A stretch of DNA of 64,000 nt from Cristatella mucedo (GCA_009760855.2 WPIO01000037.1:1879501-1943500), one strand, 5' to 3'. Shown: positions 12,176 to 24,639, counted from the stretch's first letter. The notes: a model not told the origin generated them from the letters alone. A program made the numbers and translations.

Positions 12176-12178
12176 CTC
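12098..12178. repeat. (CT)n/(CTAT)n microsatellite
   Basis: A CT array ending in several CTAT units. Confidence 0.97.
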
Positions 12179-14035
12179 TGTTAAAGACCGCGTTTGTAGG
12201 CTTGCGTTTACCGCTCGCCGACGTCGCGCTGACGAGCGCGTTCTCAGCAGCTCCGTCCGTCGGTCCGGTCGCCGCGGTCCACGCGGTCGCGTGTGTTGGA
12301 CGTACAGCAGCGCCGGGACAGCAAAAAAAAGAAGGGACGCCGCCGCTGCTGGGGTGGGTGGGGGGTGCACGCGCGCTCGATCGCAGCATCGAATCCGTCT
12401 CGCGCGTCGCTGCCGTCTCTGGCATCGCCGTCGCCGCCGCCGCCGCCGCCGTCGTCGGCATCGCCGCCGCTGCGCTGAGCCGCACCCCTTCGACCGCGCC
12501 ACGGCCGACGCTCTCCCCGGGACGGCTCGCCCGGCTCACGACCGCACAGCCAGAGCGGCGAGCTCTGCTCGGGCTGTGTCGCCGCGCCGCCGCCGTCGCC
12601 ATCCACGAGAGAAGAGCTCGTCCGACGAGCGCGCGAGCGCTACCGGTGCCGCTCGATCGATCGGCAGAGCGTTGGCGCGAGTTGGCCGTGGCATCGGCCG
12701 TGGCATCGGCCGTTGGCCGTGGCATCGAGACGCGTGCGTGCGACGGACGGACGCGCAGCGGTCAGCGCCGCGAGCCGCTGGCCGCTTCGTCGCCGCGGCT
12801 CCAGCCGACACACGCGGCCGCGGCAAGGCCGTCGACTGGATGCAGCAAAATTGTGCGGTCTGCTGGGAGCTCTCGCAAGCACCGTAATCTGCCATGATTC
12901 GCCTCCATCTACCAAGATCTGCTGCTAGCTGCAGCGCATTGTTGCAATCTGCTGCGAGCTATCACAAGCTGCGACGAGCTACCGTTTGCTGCCACAACTT
13001 GCTGCAATCTCATGCGAGCTACGGCAAGCTCTGACGAGCTGACAGGAGTTCTCTCGATCTACTGAGACCTTTCGCCAGTCGATGTAATCGGTTTTGGTTA
13101 GCCGCAAGCCTCTTTGCCTTTGCATGCTGCCTCAAGCTGCTGCGAGCTTCCGCAATCTTTCGCAAGCAGCCGTGACTGTCGACGAGATGTTTCGAGCTGC
13201 CTCGGTCGGCTGCCGCCTACAGCCAGCTGCAGCAAGCTGCCCCGAGTTTTCAGAATCCACTGCAATCTATCGCTTGCGGATGCGTGCGTCTTCGTCGCCG
13301 CGTGCGTCGGCTGGAGCCGCGGCGACGAAGACGACAAACAATTCGGCGACGCACAATTCGAATTGCTAGTGCTCAGGCGCCGCTCCGGCCATCATGGCTG
13401 CCGACGCGCGCGGCCCAGGCAAGGCCGCGGCTTGTGGCAGCGTCGCTTGACGCAGCGGGCCGAAGCAGCGCGGCGTCACCTTGCGCCGGCGTCACTCCCG
13501 CACGACGAGCGCTCGCGGTCGTCGCGAGCGCTCGCCGAAGTGGAAGCTTCTCGAGCCCCGCGGCGCGATCGTCCCGGGCCATCGCTCTCGCGCGGCGCCG
13601 GAGCGACGGTCCGGCATTGCAGCACTCGCTGAAGCGGCAGCGCTGGGTGGTGAGAGCCTAATTAGATTAGGGCGAGTGCGGTTCGAGGGGCGCGAGCGAT
13701 CAACATTGCCGGCGAAGCTGTTCGAACGGATGTACCGGAAGGCGGGTGTACCGTTACGAGCGGATGTTGACAGCGTCCGAGTTGCGGGCCACGCGAATCA
13801 GCCGGAATCGCAGTGCCCGCTCGCAATGGCGCCGCACGTGCGGGCGTCCTGTACGCAGGCTGCTGAACGACAGCGAAGCGGCTAAGATTACGTAATGCTC
13901 TTTTAGCGCGGCCGCCAAACGTCTCTCTCGCCGGTGGCGAGCAGTCATAAATGGATCTGATGAGGCAAGCTGTGCTTCGGAAACGCTATTCAACTTAAGA
14001 CGACTCGGGCGCGATGGCAGTTCGCTCGCGCGAAA
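12179..14035. other. GC-rich block with degenerate internal repetition
   Basis: Long open frames on both strands reflect high GC and lack of stops, with no domain seen. From about 12850 to 13280 the motif family 'gctgcgagct/caagctgc' recurs irregularly. A perfect hairpin sits at 13287-13333. Confidence 0.45.
13287..13333. repeat. Perfect 16-bp inverted repeat (hairpin)
   Basis: The arm at 13287-13302 (ending gtcgccgcg) is the exact reverse complement of 13318-13333, with a 15-nt spacer. A 23-bp block at 12787-12809 is also the exact inverse of 13306-13328, so the region contains nested inverted duplication. Confidence 0.85.
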
Positions 14036-14039
14036 TGGT

Positions 14040-14733
<694 letters not shown>

Positions 14734-15080
14734 AGAGACAATCGTGCAGCGAGCCTGCCCCGTGCACGCGCCCGGCCGGACCTCTCCTCCTTTAGCGGGC
14801 GACGAGAGCCATGCAGCGCTGCCGCTGCGCTACTAGCTAACTCCTAAGCCCCCTTCACCCGCCGGTGGGAGCTCAGGTGCGCTGAGCGATTAGGCGGAGC
14901 TCTCTGCCACTGAACCGCTCACGCTGAGCGCTCGCTGCGGCCGCGTTCGGAGGCTGGGGGCGGAGCGAGAGCGAGCGAGCCGCTGTCGCCATCGGGGACG
15001 CACATCGGCAGGAAGCCGTATGGGAAGAGGCGTGGGCGGAGCAGCAGCGGGGGGGGGGGGGGGCGGCGGGGAACGGCACA

Positions 15081-15226
15081 ATGACCGGAAGCGGAATCGT
15101 GGCGAGCCTGCCGAGCTGGCGAAAATTAGTCGCTGGCCGGCGGCGCGAACCGGCCGCTGTGGAGTCTGAGGTCAAGGCCGATGGGCGGGCGGTCTCGCAG
15201 CCGGCGCGCGGGTCGCGGCTATAAAA
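15081..15226 (+). promoter_or_regulatory. Core promoter of the MMP gene (TATA box, ETS-like site)
   Basis: TATAAAA lies at 15220-15226, 53 bp before the predicted start codon at 15279. That places transcription start near 15250 with a very short 5' UTR. An ETS-type core (accggaagc) is present at about 15085. Metazoan MMP promoters commonly combine TATA and ETS sites; use of these sites here is inferred. Confidence 0.7.
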
Positions 15227-15278
15227 CGTCCGCGACCGACGCAGGCCGTCCAGAGAAGCGAGACACACTTTTACACGG

Positions 15279-18200
15279 ATGCCAAGCCTCGGCCGCGGTG
15301 GCGGATGCGCGTATGCGCGATGCTCGCTGGCGGCGATGTGGCTGACGGTGGTGCTGCTGCTACGGGCCGATCGACCCTGGCCTGCGGCGGAGGCGGCGCC
15401 GGTGGCGGCTACGGCGGCTCAGTCTCGGCGCATCGGCCGCGTGGACGGAATGGTAAGTAGACGGTCGGCCGCCGCCGCTCTGCGAATCCGGCCGCCGCGC
15501 GGCGGCGCCGCCGACCATCCGCAAGCATCGGCTCCGGCGTCGCTTCGCTGGCATCGCCGGCGCCGCCGCCGCCGCGGTCGCTGCCAGAGAGTGGCCGCCC
15601 ACGCCGAAGTCGCTCGCGCGCGAACGTCCTCTGCAGAACTACCTCACCAAGTTCGGCTACATTAGCGCGGCTTCCATGGAAGGAGAGGCGACGGTAGAGC
15701 TGGTGAGCGCCGCACTCAAGTCGTTCCAGCGCATGGCCAGGATTAACGAGACCGGTAAGCGATCGCCTCCGATTCAGCGCCGCCGCCGCCGTCTCGCAGC
15801 GGCGGGAAGCTCGTCGTGAGGCTTTGCTATCTGCTCTCCAGTGGTGCTGCCTTGCTTGGTGGCTCTTGTGTCAAGGCTGGCTTCGACGCCGGCGCCGTCG
15901 GACTGCACCGCCCACCTAGCGCGCACTTACTTTAAAGCGCCGAAGCGAATGGATAGTCGAAATTCGATATTCGATATTTAATCATTCGATATTCAATATT
16001 CGATCATTCGACTTTGCATTCACACTCTGCAGACACTGGCGATTCGCGTACGAGAGAAAAGCAACTGGACTTCGCAACGTACTGCGTAATAGCATTGCGC
16101 ATTACGTTGCGCACCCGTACGCTACGCCTCGCGCTCGCGTTCTTCTGTAGGGAAAAAAGCGCCGCACTACCGCGAGGCAACAGAGCGCTAGCGGGTGGTC
16201 AAACGCGGCAGAGGGCGCTAAATGCGCACGAGCACCCCGAGGCGGGCACTCGCAGCCCTTCGCGCGCGCGCTCGCACGATGCAGCTCCCGCTCTCGCGCG
16301 CGCGAGCTACCCGAAAGAGGGCGCGCGTCGCTGAGCGGCTCTCGCCGAGTCCGCGGTCTCCGCTCCACACGACGCCTGCCGCTCGAGGCCAAGGACGCTC
16401 GCTCTCTTGCTCGCAGACGCGCCGGCAGCATACGAGCCTGGCAATTCCAAGCCGCTCCCGACGAGCGGCCATGCGGCGCGGCCTGCGCGATGCGCGCTCT
16501 CTGTCGACTCAGCCGAGACCGCAGCGGCGGCGCTGACGGCGGCGGCGTCGGCAACGGCGGCATCGTCTTCGCTGCAGGCGACATCGACACCGCTACCGCG
16601 GACATGATGGCGAGGCCTCGCTGCGGCCTCGCCGATGTGGAGCTCGGCGGCGACGGCGGCGTGGGCGGCAGGCGATCGAAGCGCTACCTGCTCGCCGGAA
16701 CGCGGTGGAACCTCGCGAACCGGCCGGCGATCACGTGGCGAGTGCTGCGCTACACGAGCCAGCTGGCCCAATCGGTCGTTGACCGCGAGCTGGACCGCGC
16801 GTTCCAGGTAAGCCTCGCTCCGGCGCCGCCGCCCACGGTCGCCCGGTGGCGGCGGCAGCAGCCCGAGCGCCTCCGCTACCTCCACCGCCGGGCGACGAAG
16901 CGCGCGCAGCGGGCGGAGGGCGTGCGGAAGACGTGCGAGCGTTCGCGCTCGCGGCCGAGGAGCCTCGCTCCTCCTCCTCGCTCCTCCTCCTCGCTCCTCC
17001 TCCTCGCTCCTCCTCCTCGCTCCTCCTCCTCGCTCCTCCTCCTCGCTCCTCCTCCTCGCTCCTCCTCCTCGCTCCTCCTCCTCGCTCCTCCTCCTCCCCC
17101 CCCCCCCCTCCTCCGCTCCTCCTCCTCGCTCCTCCTCCTCGCCCCCCCTCCTCGCTCCTCCTCCTCGCTCCTCCTCCCTCCTCCTCTCCTCCTCCTCCTC
17201 CTCCTCTCCTCGCTCCTCCTCCTCCTCCTCCTCCTCCTCCTCCTCCTCCTCGCTCCTCCTCCTCGCTCCTCCTCCTCGCTCCTCCTCCTCGCTCCTCCTC
17301 CTCGCTCCTCCTCCTCGCTCCTCCTCGCTCCTCCTCCTCACTCCTCCTCCTCGCTCCTCCTCCTCGCTCCTCCTCCTCGCTCCTCCTCCTCGCTCCTCCT
17401 CCTCCGGGAGGGCGACGCGGCGGCGGCGGTGCCGTGCCGCTTCGAAGCTCTGCTGCTGACCGGCGCACTGGCCACCGCCGCGCCCGCTGTAAGCGAACGG
17501 TAAACGCACGTGCGCTTGTCTGGCGAGCGCAAAAGAACGCGCCTCATTTTGACGAGCCGCGAGTCGCCGCGCCAGCTGGGCAGATCGAAGGAGAAAGACC
17601 GACTCGCCGAGGCGCAAGCGATCGGTTTCCTCCGATTGATTTCCGCCGATCGATTTCCGCTATTCTCGGCTGCGTCGGATCTCGCATCGGCGGCGACGCT
17701 GCTCCGAAGACCTAGAATTTAAATCATTAGCAAATACTTTAATTCACGGGAAATAATTAGTGTCACCAAACGTCATTTGAACAATCGCAATTCAAAGCGA
17801 TCGTTCTAAACTATAAACCGTCAGCAACGCTCGCGACAATACACATTTAGCACTGTGCCTTCGTTAAGACGCCTTTAGAAACCTGGGCGGTGAGCGCGGT
17901 GAGCCGCCTCGCAGGGCGGTCAGTCGAGCCGCGCGAATGCACTGTCCGCCGCCGCCGCCGCATCGCCCCCGTCGCTGCCGCCGCTGCCGCCGCTGAAAAG
18001 GTCAAAAGCATTGCGGCTAAACCTGTTGCTGCTGTCGTCATCGCAGATGTGGGCGGATGTGACTCCTTTGAAATTCGAGAGACGCTCGTCGGGACCGGTC
18101 GATATTGAGATCGCGTTCGCCGCGGCTTACCACAACGACGCCTATCCGTTCGACGGGCGCGGCGGCACGCTGGCTCACGCCTTCTATCCACCCTCGAACG

Positions 18201-18808
18201 ACCAAGGCTTCACGATCAGCGGCGACACACACTTCGACGACTCGGAGCCGTGGACCGTCGCCAGCCCGTCAGGTAACGCCGCTCCGCTCGAGCGCACGCC
18301 TTCGCGTCAGCCCTAAACGTTCGCGCGCGCCGCTCTCTCTGTCAAGAACGTCTACCCAGTGCGACCAAGGGTCTGCGCCCGCGGCGCTCGTCAGCTCTTC
18401 GACTTGGCGAGTCTTTGCCACTCGCAGCCGCTTTCCGCCGCCGCCGCAGGTCGCGACCGCCAGCAGCCGGTCGCAGCCGCCCATTCGTCTTTGCGTCGCA
18501 GGCGTGAACCTGCTTTACGTCGCCGTGCACGAGTTCGGACACTCACTCGGGCTGCAGCATTCGAACGTGGCGGGCTCCATCATGTGGCCTTGGGCGGGCG
18601 CGTTCGACCCGAACAATCCGCTGAAACTGGCCTACGACGACGTCGTCGGCATCCAGTCGCTGTACGGCAGCGCGGCGCGAGGCGGCGCCACGACCACGAA
18701 TCCCGCGCCGCCGACGCGAACCGCCACCATCGCCGCCACGACCGCCGCCACGACCACGAAGACCACCGCCGCTGCAGCAGCGAGAACCACGCTTCGCACG
18801 CCGCCTCC

Positions 18809-18839
<31 letters not shown>

Positions 18840-21800
18840 ACGAAGACGACGACCACGCCGCCGCCGCAGCCGCCGTCGCCGCCCAGGCCGACGACACCTT
18901 CGACTGCGAGGACGACGACGACCACAGCTCGCGCGCCGGCGCCGTCGCCACCGGCGTCGGCGGCCACGACCACTCCGGCATCGCGAACGGCGACCACGCG
19001 CGCGGCGACGACGAGAACTGCGACAGCGTACGCGACGACGACTGAGGGCGCCGACTGTCCGGTCAGCCTGGACGAAATCGTACACGCAGTGGACGGCCAC
19101 GTCTACGGGTTCAGAGGTCAGCGCTGGACAGCTCCGCGCGGGGCTCTTTTCGGCCCCTGCCCCCCCCCCGAGGTCAGCGGTCACGTGCGCGGCCAGCGGT
19201 CACGCAGGCGCGCGCCTCTTCTGCTTGCAGGCGGCAGCGTTTACCGCTTCCTCGAGCGAGCGTCGGGCGTCCAAGAGGGATTTCCCAAGCCGATCGGAGA
19301 AGTATTTCCACATGCACCGCCAGACGGCGTCGACGCAGCTGTGACATTCCAAGGACCTTTCGCTCAGGCCAAAACGTACATGTTCAAAGGAGACCGCTAC
19401 TACCGCTACAGTCCTCTGGTCGCGAGCGGCGGAGCCGGCGCCCGGATGGTCCTTGACGCCGGATTTCCCAAGGCGATCGCCGACGGCTGGGGTTTTCGAG
19501 AGAAGAACTTCGACGCCGTGTTTCTCTTGAACGACTCGAGATCGCTGTATTTCGTCAAAGGTAACCACGTCGCGACACGGCTGTCTAGCCGAGCCGCCCG
19601 CTACCTACTGGCTAGCGGTTGGCGAGCTGCTACTGTTTGGTTGCATTAGCTAAACACGTCCATTGGTATTATTTGATAAATTCGGGTTCCGGGCCCTAGT
19701 AGTTCTAGAAGAGAGCTAAACAATGACTTCGGCAGAATGAAAGCTAGCTGCACTGTTAGGTACCTTTTCACAGCCTGGCTCTCCCGGATGTGGGCTCGTC
19801 TAGTGAGCTTTCTTCCCTTCCAGAAGCTTCAGCACTATATACCCCGGTGCTGGAGCCATAGCAACAGTACAACGACCAGTGGCGGAGCCATTAAGGGGGC
19901 AGTTGGCATTTCCCCCACCACTACAGTGGGGCAGTGACCTGGGCCGCCCACAATTCCTGCATCCACCGACCGCCACCAACGACGAGATTATGTCTTAACT
20001 CCTCTAGATGAGCTACCGCCGAGTTCGCGTCGAATAAACATCGATTTTGCGCTACAATTTTTAATTAATAGTAGCTCTAATTTTTCATTAATCGATGGCT
20101 CTAATTTTTCATTTTTTTAATTTTTTTCATTAATGGTGACCCAACTACATGAAGATGTGGGTCTTGCCCCTGGATTAAAAACCTGGCTCTGCCGCTGACT
20201 ACGACAGCTGTCGTCCTGCGGAGCGGTGAACTCTCACTCTCTCTCTCTCCTCTCTCTGTGTGTCTCTCCCCGTCCCTCTCGTTTCTCCCTTTCTGTCTCT
20301 GTCTTTCTCTCGCTCGCTCTCTTTCTTTCTCTCTCTCTCTGTCTCTCTCTCTCTCTGTCTCTCTCTGTCTCTGTCTCTCTCTCTGTCTCTCTCTGTCTCT
20401 CTCTGTCTCTGTCTCTCTCTCGCTCGCTTGCCCTATCCCTATCTCAATTTCAAGGAAAGTTCGTGCACTTGCCACTGAGCGCGCGGACGGCGTTGAGTAC
20501 CACCGTCTCGCTCTCGCGCCGACCGCTTCGTCCGGCGTCGTTTGACGGTGTAGTTTAAGCCCAAACTAGAGCCGGATGCGCAACAGCTGGGCTAATAGCT
20601 TCGCAGCCGGCTGTTCTAGCCGCAGGCCCTGCCGTAGGTGCGGTCGTTTTCTGCATTACCAGCAACCCTAACCGGGTGCGGACTTCCCAGACGAATTATC
20701 CGGTCGGTCCGCAGCCTCTCGTGAGCCCCTCCCCCTATCGGACTGCGGAGCAAGCGAAGCTTCATCAGCGAACAACTGCGACCGGCTAATCTGCGGCTAA
20801 TCTGCGGCTAGTCTTCGCTGCAGACGCCGTTTATCTCGACGGTCGAGCTAGTTGAACGAGAGTCTTCGGCGCGCCGAATGAAAGTGCTCTCCGATTCCGA
20901 GGGCTCGCTCGAGAGTCGGTCGAGCGGAGTGGCTCGCTCGCCAGAGCTCGAGCCATCCGGTTCCAGAGGATGCGGGCTGCATTGCGAAGGACGACAGCCT
21001 CAGGGGGGCAAGTTACTCGAACTTCACGACTCAGGTCGTCTATTGGAGTCCTGCTCAGCAGGCAATCCTTTATCGCCCCTGCAAGCGGGGGGGGAGGAGG
21101 CGACAGCCTCCAGGGCTCCTGAGCCGCTATATAAATGTAGCTACTGAATTAGCTAATCTTTAGGGACACGTCCTTATTTTCCCTTGCGCCACGAGCGCCT
21201 CCTAGCGGTGGGTGCAATAGTGCTTTATAAATCCAACGGGTAGCTCAGCTCGAAATGTGAGCCGAGCTAATGTATTGGGCGATCGCACGCCAGAAAAGTG
21301 TACCTGCCTCATTTCGTCTGAGATACTAGCTTTGTCAATCCCTCATTAAAGACGATACCGACTTACACAGCTTTTATTTAAACAGAAAAGCTACGGATAC
21401 TTCTTGTATTATGGGGAAGTTGAACTCCTGAATGCAATGATTTAAAGAAGTTTGCAGCAACGTTAGGTTGACCTGAAATAAGGCCCGCCAGGGCGACACT
21501 GAGTGTGCTCTTGCACCATAAGTAATCTCTACTAATTAAAGCGAGCAAGTCCGTCGTGCCGCAAGATGGCCCGCTTGGGTCACGTGGCAAGAGAACGCAC
21601 TTTCGTCAAGCGGCAAGGTGGCGCAGCGTTGTCTTTCGTATCGGAACTACTGTGACTCAGCGAAGCGAGTCCCCAGGCTGCAGTGAGCTGCTCGCAGTTT
21701 TTTAAAGTCAAAGGCTGATTTATCAATCAACTGTATTCCTCCGAGCACTTTCTCGCAACCGTTTCACTCTTTGTGGTGCCCAATAACTCTCCAGGCTTCA

Positions 21801-22993
21801 ACCAAGTGTGCAGATAGAAAAATATCTTCAAATGATTAAAATTAACATTATTATAATTTCACCTTTATTAGCTCTCTAAGTCAATGACGCATGACGTCGA
21901 TCCTGGAGTCTGACGGCCCGAGTGTCGGGACGCTCCTTACTTTGCCATCGTCAAAGTAAAGGTTAAGAGCGGCGCTGCCACCCCTCTTGCAGCAGCCCGG
22001 CGAAGCATTTCTCGCTGCACGACTGGAGCCCGAGGTCTGGGCGGGCTGCTTAGGGCGAGCACCTTAACGCCCCCCCCCCCCCCCGGGGGGGGGGCTAACA
22101 TGGCTGCGCCACTCGCACAATCTCACACTGCACTGCTGTGGTGGTGGTCGTCTCGCAGGGAAGAATTCTGTCAGCCGTTCGCAGTTCGTTTCCATGACGC
22201 TAAGATCGTCAAGAGTCCGCGTCGCGCCGGACCCTCGGTCGCCAAGGCGGCGCAGCGGCACCGCTCAATCGGCGCGTGTCGCGGCGGCCGGAAGCCGCCG
22301 AAGCGCAGCTCGCGGCACTGCCGCTGTGCCAGCCGCAGCGCCGAAGGCCGCCGCCGCGCACGAATGGCCGAGGCAGCGCAGCGAGCCACTGGCTGAGCGC
22401 TCCGAGCGGCCGCAGCCAGTGGCTCGCTGCACTCCCTCGAGCCGCCGCCGCCGCCGCCCTCGATCTGGCACCGGGGAGGGGGGTGTGTGTGTGTGGGGTT
22501 GGGTCAAGGTGCTCGCTCGCCTTTGACGACCAAGGCTCGAGCCCGGTGACATATACGACGACGCGCCTGGACGGAGATCGAGCTCTATTGGGGGGTGCAA
22601 TGCGAATGAACACACTGCGTTGTCTATTATTTCCGTTTTGGAATTTTCGCAGGTACTCAGTACTGGCGACACAGCGGCACCGCTCGCGGCGCTTTCCCGG
22701 GCTATCCGAGGAGCCTCTCGTCGCACGCTCTCTTCCGCCAGCTGCCCGGCGTGTCGGCCGCGTTCCGTCGAGCCGACGGTGTAACGTACTTTTTCGACGG
22801 AGAGCAATACTACCGGTACGACGAGCGCCGCGCGGTTCAAGGACCGGCCCGTTCGTCGCCGCTGATCGGACCGCGGCCGACCGGACTGTGGTGGTTCGGC
22901 TGCGTCCTCGACCGACTTCGAGCTCCGTCCATGAGCGACTTCGGTGCCGGCGGCAGCGGCGACCGCGACTACGACGACAGCGAGCGGCGCTGA
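15279..22993 (+). CDS. Secreted, furin-activated matrix metalloproteinase (7 exons)
   Basis: Exons: 15279-15452, 15592-15754, 16578-16807, 18047-18272, 18502-19116, 19231-19560, 22653-22993. All join in frame at GT-AG sites to give 692 residues. The role is a zinc endopeptidase that cuts extracellular matrix and secreted proteins. In order: a signal peptide around MWLTVVLLL (a second Met at residue 20 may be the true start); a propeptide with the LQNYLTKFGYI motif and cysteine switch PRCGLADV (Cys128); furin site RRSKR (144-148); a catalytic domain with structural-zinc ligands His218, Asp220, His233 and His251, the HEFGHSLGLQH zinc helix (274-284, Glu275) and Met292 of the Met-turn; a ~130-residue Thr/Pro/Ala hinge (321-449); and four hemopexin blades closed by Cys450 and Cys663. 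There are no fibronectin repeats and no membrane anchor. It resembles MMP-11- or MT-type activation but ends in a short acidic tail. The 5' end of exon 2 is the least certain boundary. Confidence 0.92.
15955..16011. repeat. Short AT-rich 'attcgatatt' repeat in MMP intron 2
   Basis: The 'ttcgatatt/cattcgata' unit repeats about five times within GC-rich intronic DNA. It lies between exons 2 and 3 of the MMP gene. Confidence 0.8.
16970..17406. repeat. 13-bp pyrimidine minisatellite in MMP intron 3
   Basis: Tandem 'gctcctcctcctc' units (about 30, some collapsed to CTC triplets or a C-run at 17096-17107) fill about 440 bp of the intron between exons 3 and 4. All-pyrimidine on the coding strand. 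Stop-free frames on both strands come from the repeat and are not genes. Confidence 0.95.
20222..20440. repeat. Degenerate (CT)n with GTCT units in MMP intron 6
   Basis: About 200 bp of CTCT with regular CTGTCT interruptions, inside the 3092-bp last intron of the MMP gene. Confidence 0.93.
20990..21180 (+). mobile_element. SINE family 1, diverged copy in MMP intron 6
   Basis: It has the family landmarks 'gcaggcaatcctttatcgcc', 'cctgcaagcggg' and 'taaatgtagctactgaatta' in the order seen at 61065-61255, with a G-rich insertion. Confidence 0.55.
21985..22069 (-). mobile_element. SINE family 2 tRNA-like head, fragment
   Basis: The reverse complement reads 'gcgttaaggtgctcgccct' followed by a 'ctcgggctccag' B-box-like block. 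It abuts the C15/G10 tract. It lies in MMP intron 6. Confidence 0.55.
22070..22094. repeat. poly-C/poly-G head-to-head tract
   Basis: Fifteen C are followed directly by ten G. It has the same architecture as 3730-3752 and abuts a SINE fragment. Confidence 0.95.
22500..22607 (+). mobile_element. tRNA-derived SINE family 2 in MMP intron 6
   Basis: 'gtcaaggtgctcgctcgcct' (A-box region), 'aaggctcgagcccggtgaca' (B box) and the L2-like tail 'gcgcctggacggagat' are seen, ending about 45 bp before the last MMP exon. It is a full-length but diverged copy. Confidence 0.8.
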
Positions 22994-23515
22994 GTCGCCG
23001 TCATCGCCGTCATCAATGCGGAGCGCTCAGGCGCCGCCGGACGGACCGCTCGCGCCATCCGAGTATCTCTGCACCGCTGCGCGCCGTGGCCGCCGCGAAG
23101 CGGTCGCTCGCAGGTACCGCCGCGGCCACTCGGCCGCCTCCGCTGGGACGGCGGCGGCGGCTGACTTCTCGCAGCTCACCGGAAGCGTTCCCGCGCCGGC
23201 TCAGTTGCGAACGGATGTGGTTGCGTCGCCCAGTCGCGGATGCTTGCCGCAGTGACTCTGTCGCGTACCCGTCGGTAACCAACCGTCGTCGGCCACCTCC
23301 CGCCCGCCAGGGCGGCGGCGGCGGCCGAAACGGTCTCGTGCCCGCCAAGGAGACGCGCCTTCGCCGCGCGACGTTCGCGGAGCGGCGCCCGCCGAAGGCG
23401 AGTCCGCCGAGAGGGCAGTGGCACCTCGGACGCTAGGCGGACTCGCTGTGCGGCGCTCGAAAGAGAGCAAACGAGCGGCGGCGCGATGCGTTTTTTCCAG
23501 CTCGCCAGTCGCAGA

Positions 23516-23521
23516 AATAAA
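23516..23521 (+). terminator. AATAAA poly(A) signal for the MMP gene
   Basis: This is the AATAAA hexamer about 520 bp after the MMP stop codon (22991-22993), implying a 3' UTR of about 0.5 kb. Assignment rests on position only. Confidence 0.55.
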
Positions 23522-23699
23522 AGGCCGGCTTCTTCTATCTAGCGTCAGCCCTCTTTTGGTGCTCCGCCGGGGAAGCGGTAACTTCGACCCGCCGCACGCT
23601 CGTCTGTCGACGGCGCGCTCGTGCCAGTCGAGCGAGGCCATGGCGCGCCGCCTCGCGGCTTTGCAGGAATGCGCCGGCTTGATCTGACACGAGGAGCTG

Positions 23700-24009
23700 A
23701 AGGAGACGACGAGGAAAGCGAGGTCAGCGACGTGCGTGCGTGTGGTTAGAGCTCTGAGACGTCAGACGAGCGTGAGCAGCCATTTACCGTACAACCAACT
23801 CAATGGCGGTGCTCTTTTCCAAAAGTGACCTTTCACTAGACGACCGCATGCGCAGTCGCGTCGCGTATGAAAACTTTGGCCGCCTGCCGCTTGGAGAGGG
23901 ATATCGCGTCCATGCTGGTGCGCGAATTTGCGACGTCTCGCCTCGATTTCAGTGACTCAAGCCTTCGGGCTGCATTCGTCTCAACTCGCTAGTCTTAAGA
24001 CCTGCGCAA
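23700..24009. other. Intergenic sequence after the MMP gene
   Basis: No exon, repeat or regulatory motif I can name. Confidence 0.4.
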
Positions 24010-24615
24010 TGAGGCGTCCACAGATGGTCGAAACTCAGCAGCCAGGCTCGTCTGTCGTGAGCGTCGCAGCTGCAACAGTGCAGCGCGTTTCGCAAGTCTG
24101 TATACTGGATCCATATCATCAAGCAGCGCATCGAATTCAAGGTTCAGTCACTTGTTTGTCAAGTTTAGGTTTCATTAGTCACGTTTGGTTCCATCTTTTC
24201 TCTCGCTCCAGCCAGCCTGTACGAACTACTTTCCAAGCAGCCTAAGTAACGTGGTACCCGCTCTTCTGTCTCGAGTCGTTTAGCTGTGCCTCAAGTCAAC
24301 CTCAAACCCTTTGGAGGCCGTGCCTCTAGTTTCGCACACTCCCAAAGCTCGGTACTCACTCGCGACTGACGTCATGACATCCCCTGACGTGACGAGATTT
24401 AACGAGAAGCTAAAACGCACCTTCTCGTCACATTTTCTGGGTCCTAGTGAATTGCTCTTTGTGCGCTTATGCGTGCTGGTGCTGTGCGGGTTATTACTAA
24501 CCATATCGACGCACTTCCCTTACATAACACGTAAAGTGCCTAGAAAGGGAGTGGGATCTCTGAGGGCGGTGTGCAAATGCATTATTATTATTATTATTAT
24601 TATTATTAAGGGCAA
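24010..24615 (+). mobile_element. L2 LINE 3' fragment
   Basis: Decayed reading of the L2 ORF end (NSAARLVCRERR, SFGGRASSF-like), then the 3' UTR, the hairpin 'gtaaagtgcctagaaaggga...' and an (ATT)9 tail. Multiple frameshifts; not functional. Confidence 0.8.
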
Positions 24616-24639
24616 CAACAAGAATGTCTTGATTTAGAA

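Noticed and set aside
11946-12897. Two 313-residue overlapping plus-strand frames
   Set aside because: They traverse a CT array and GC-rich DNA, mutually overlap in different frames, and show no domain or splice support.
16307-17617. 436-residue minus-strand frame and plus-strand frames of 337 and 289 residues
   Set aside because: They overlap MMP exon 3 and the 13-bp minisatellite; stop-free only because of the repeat and GC content.
18543-19184. 213-residue Arg-rich minus-strand frame
   Set aside because: It is the antisense of MMP exon 5 (catalytic helix and hinge).
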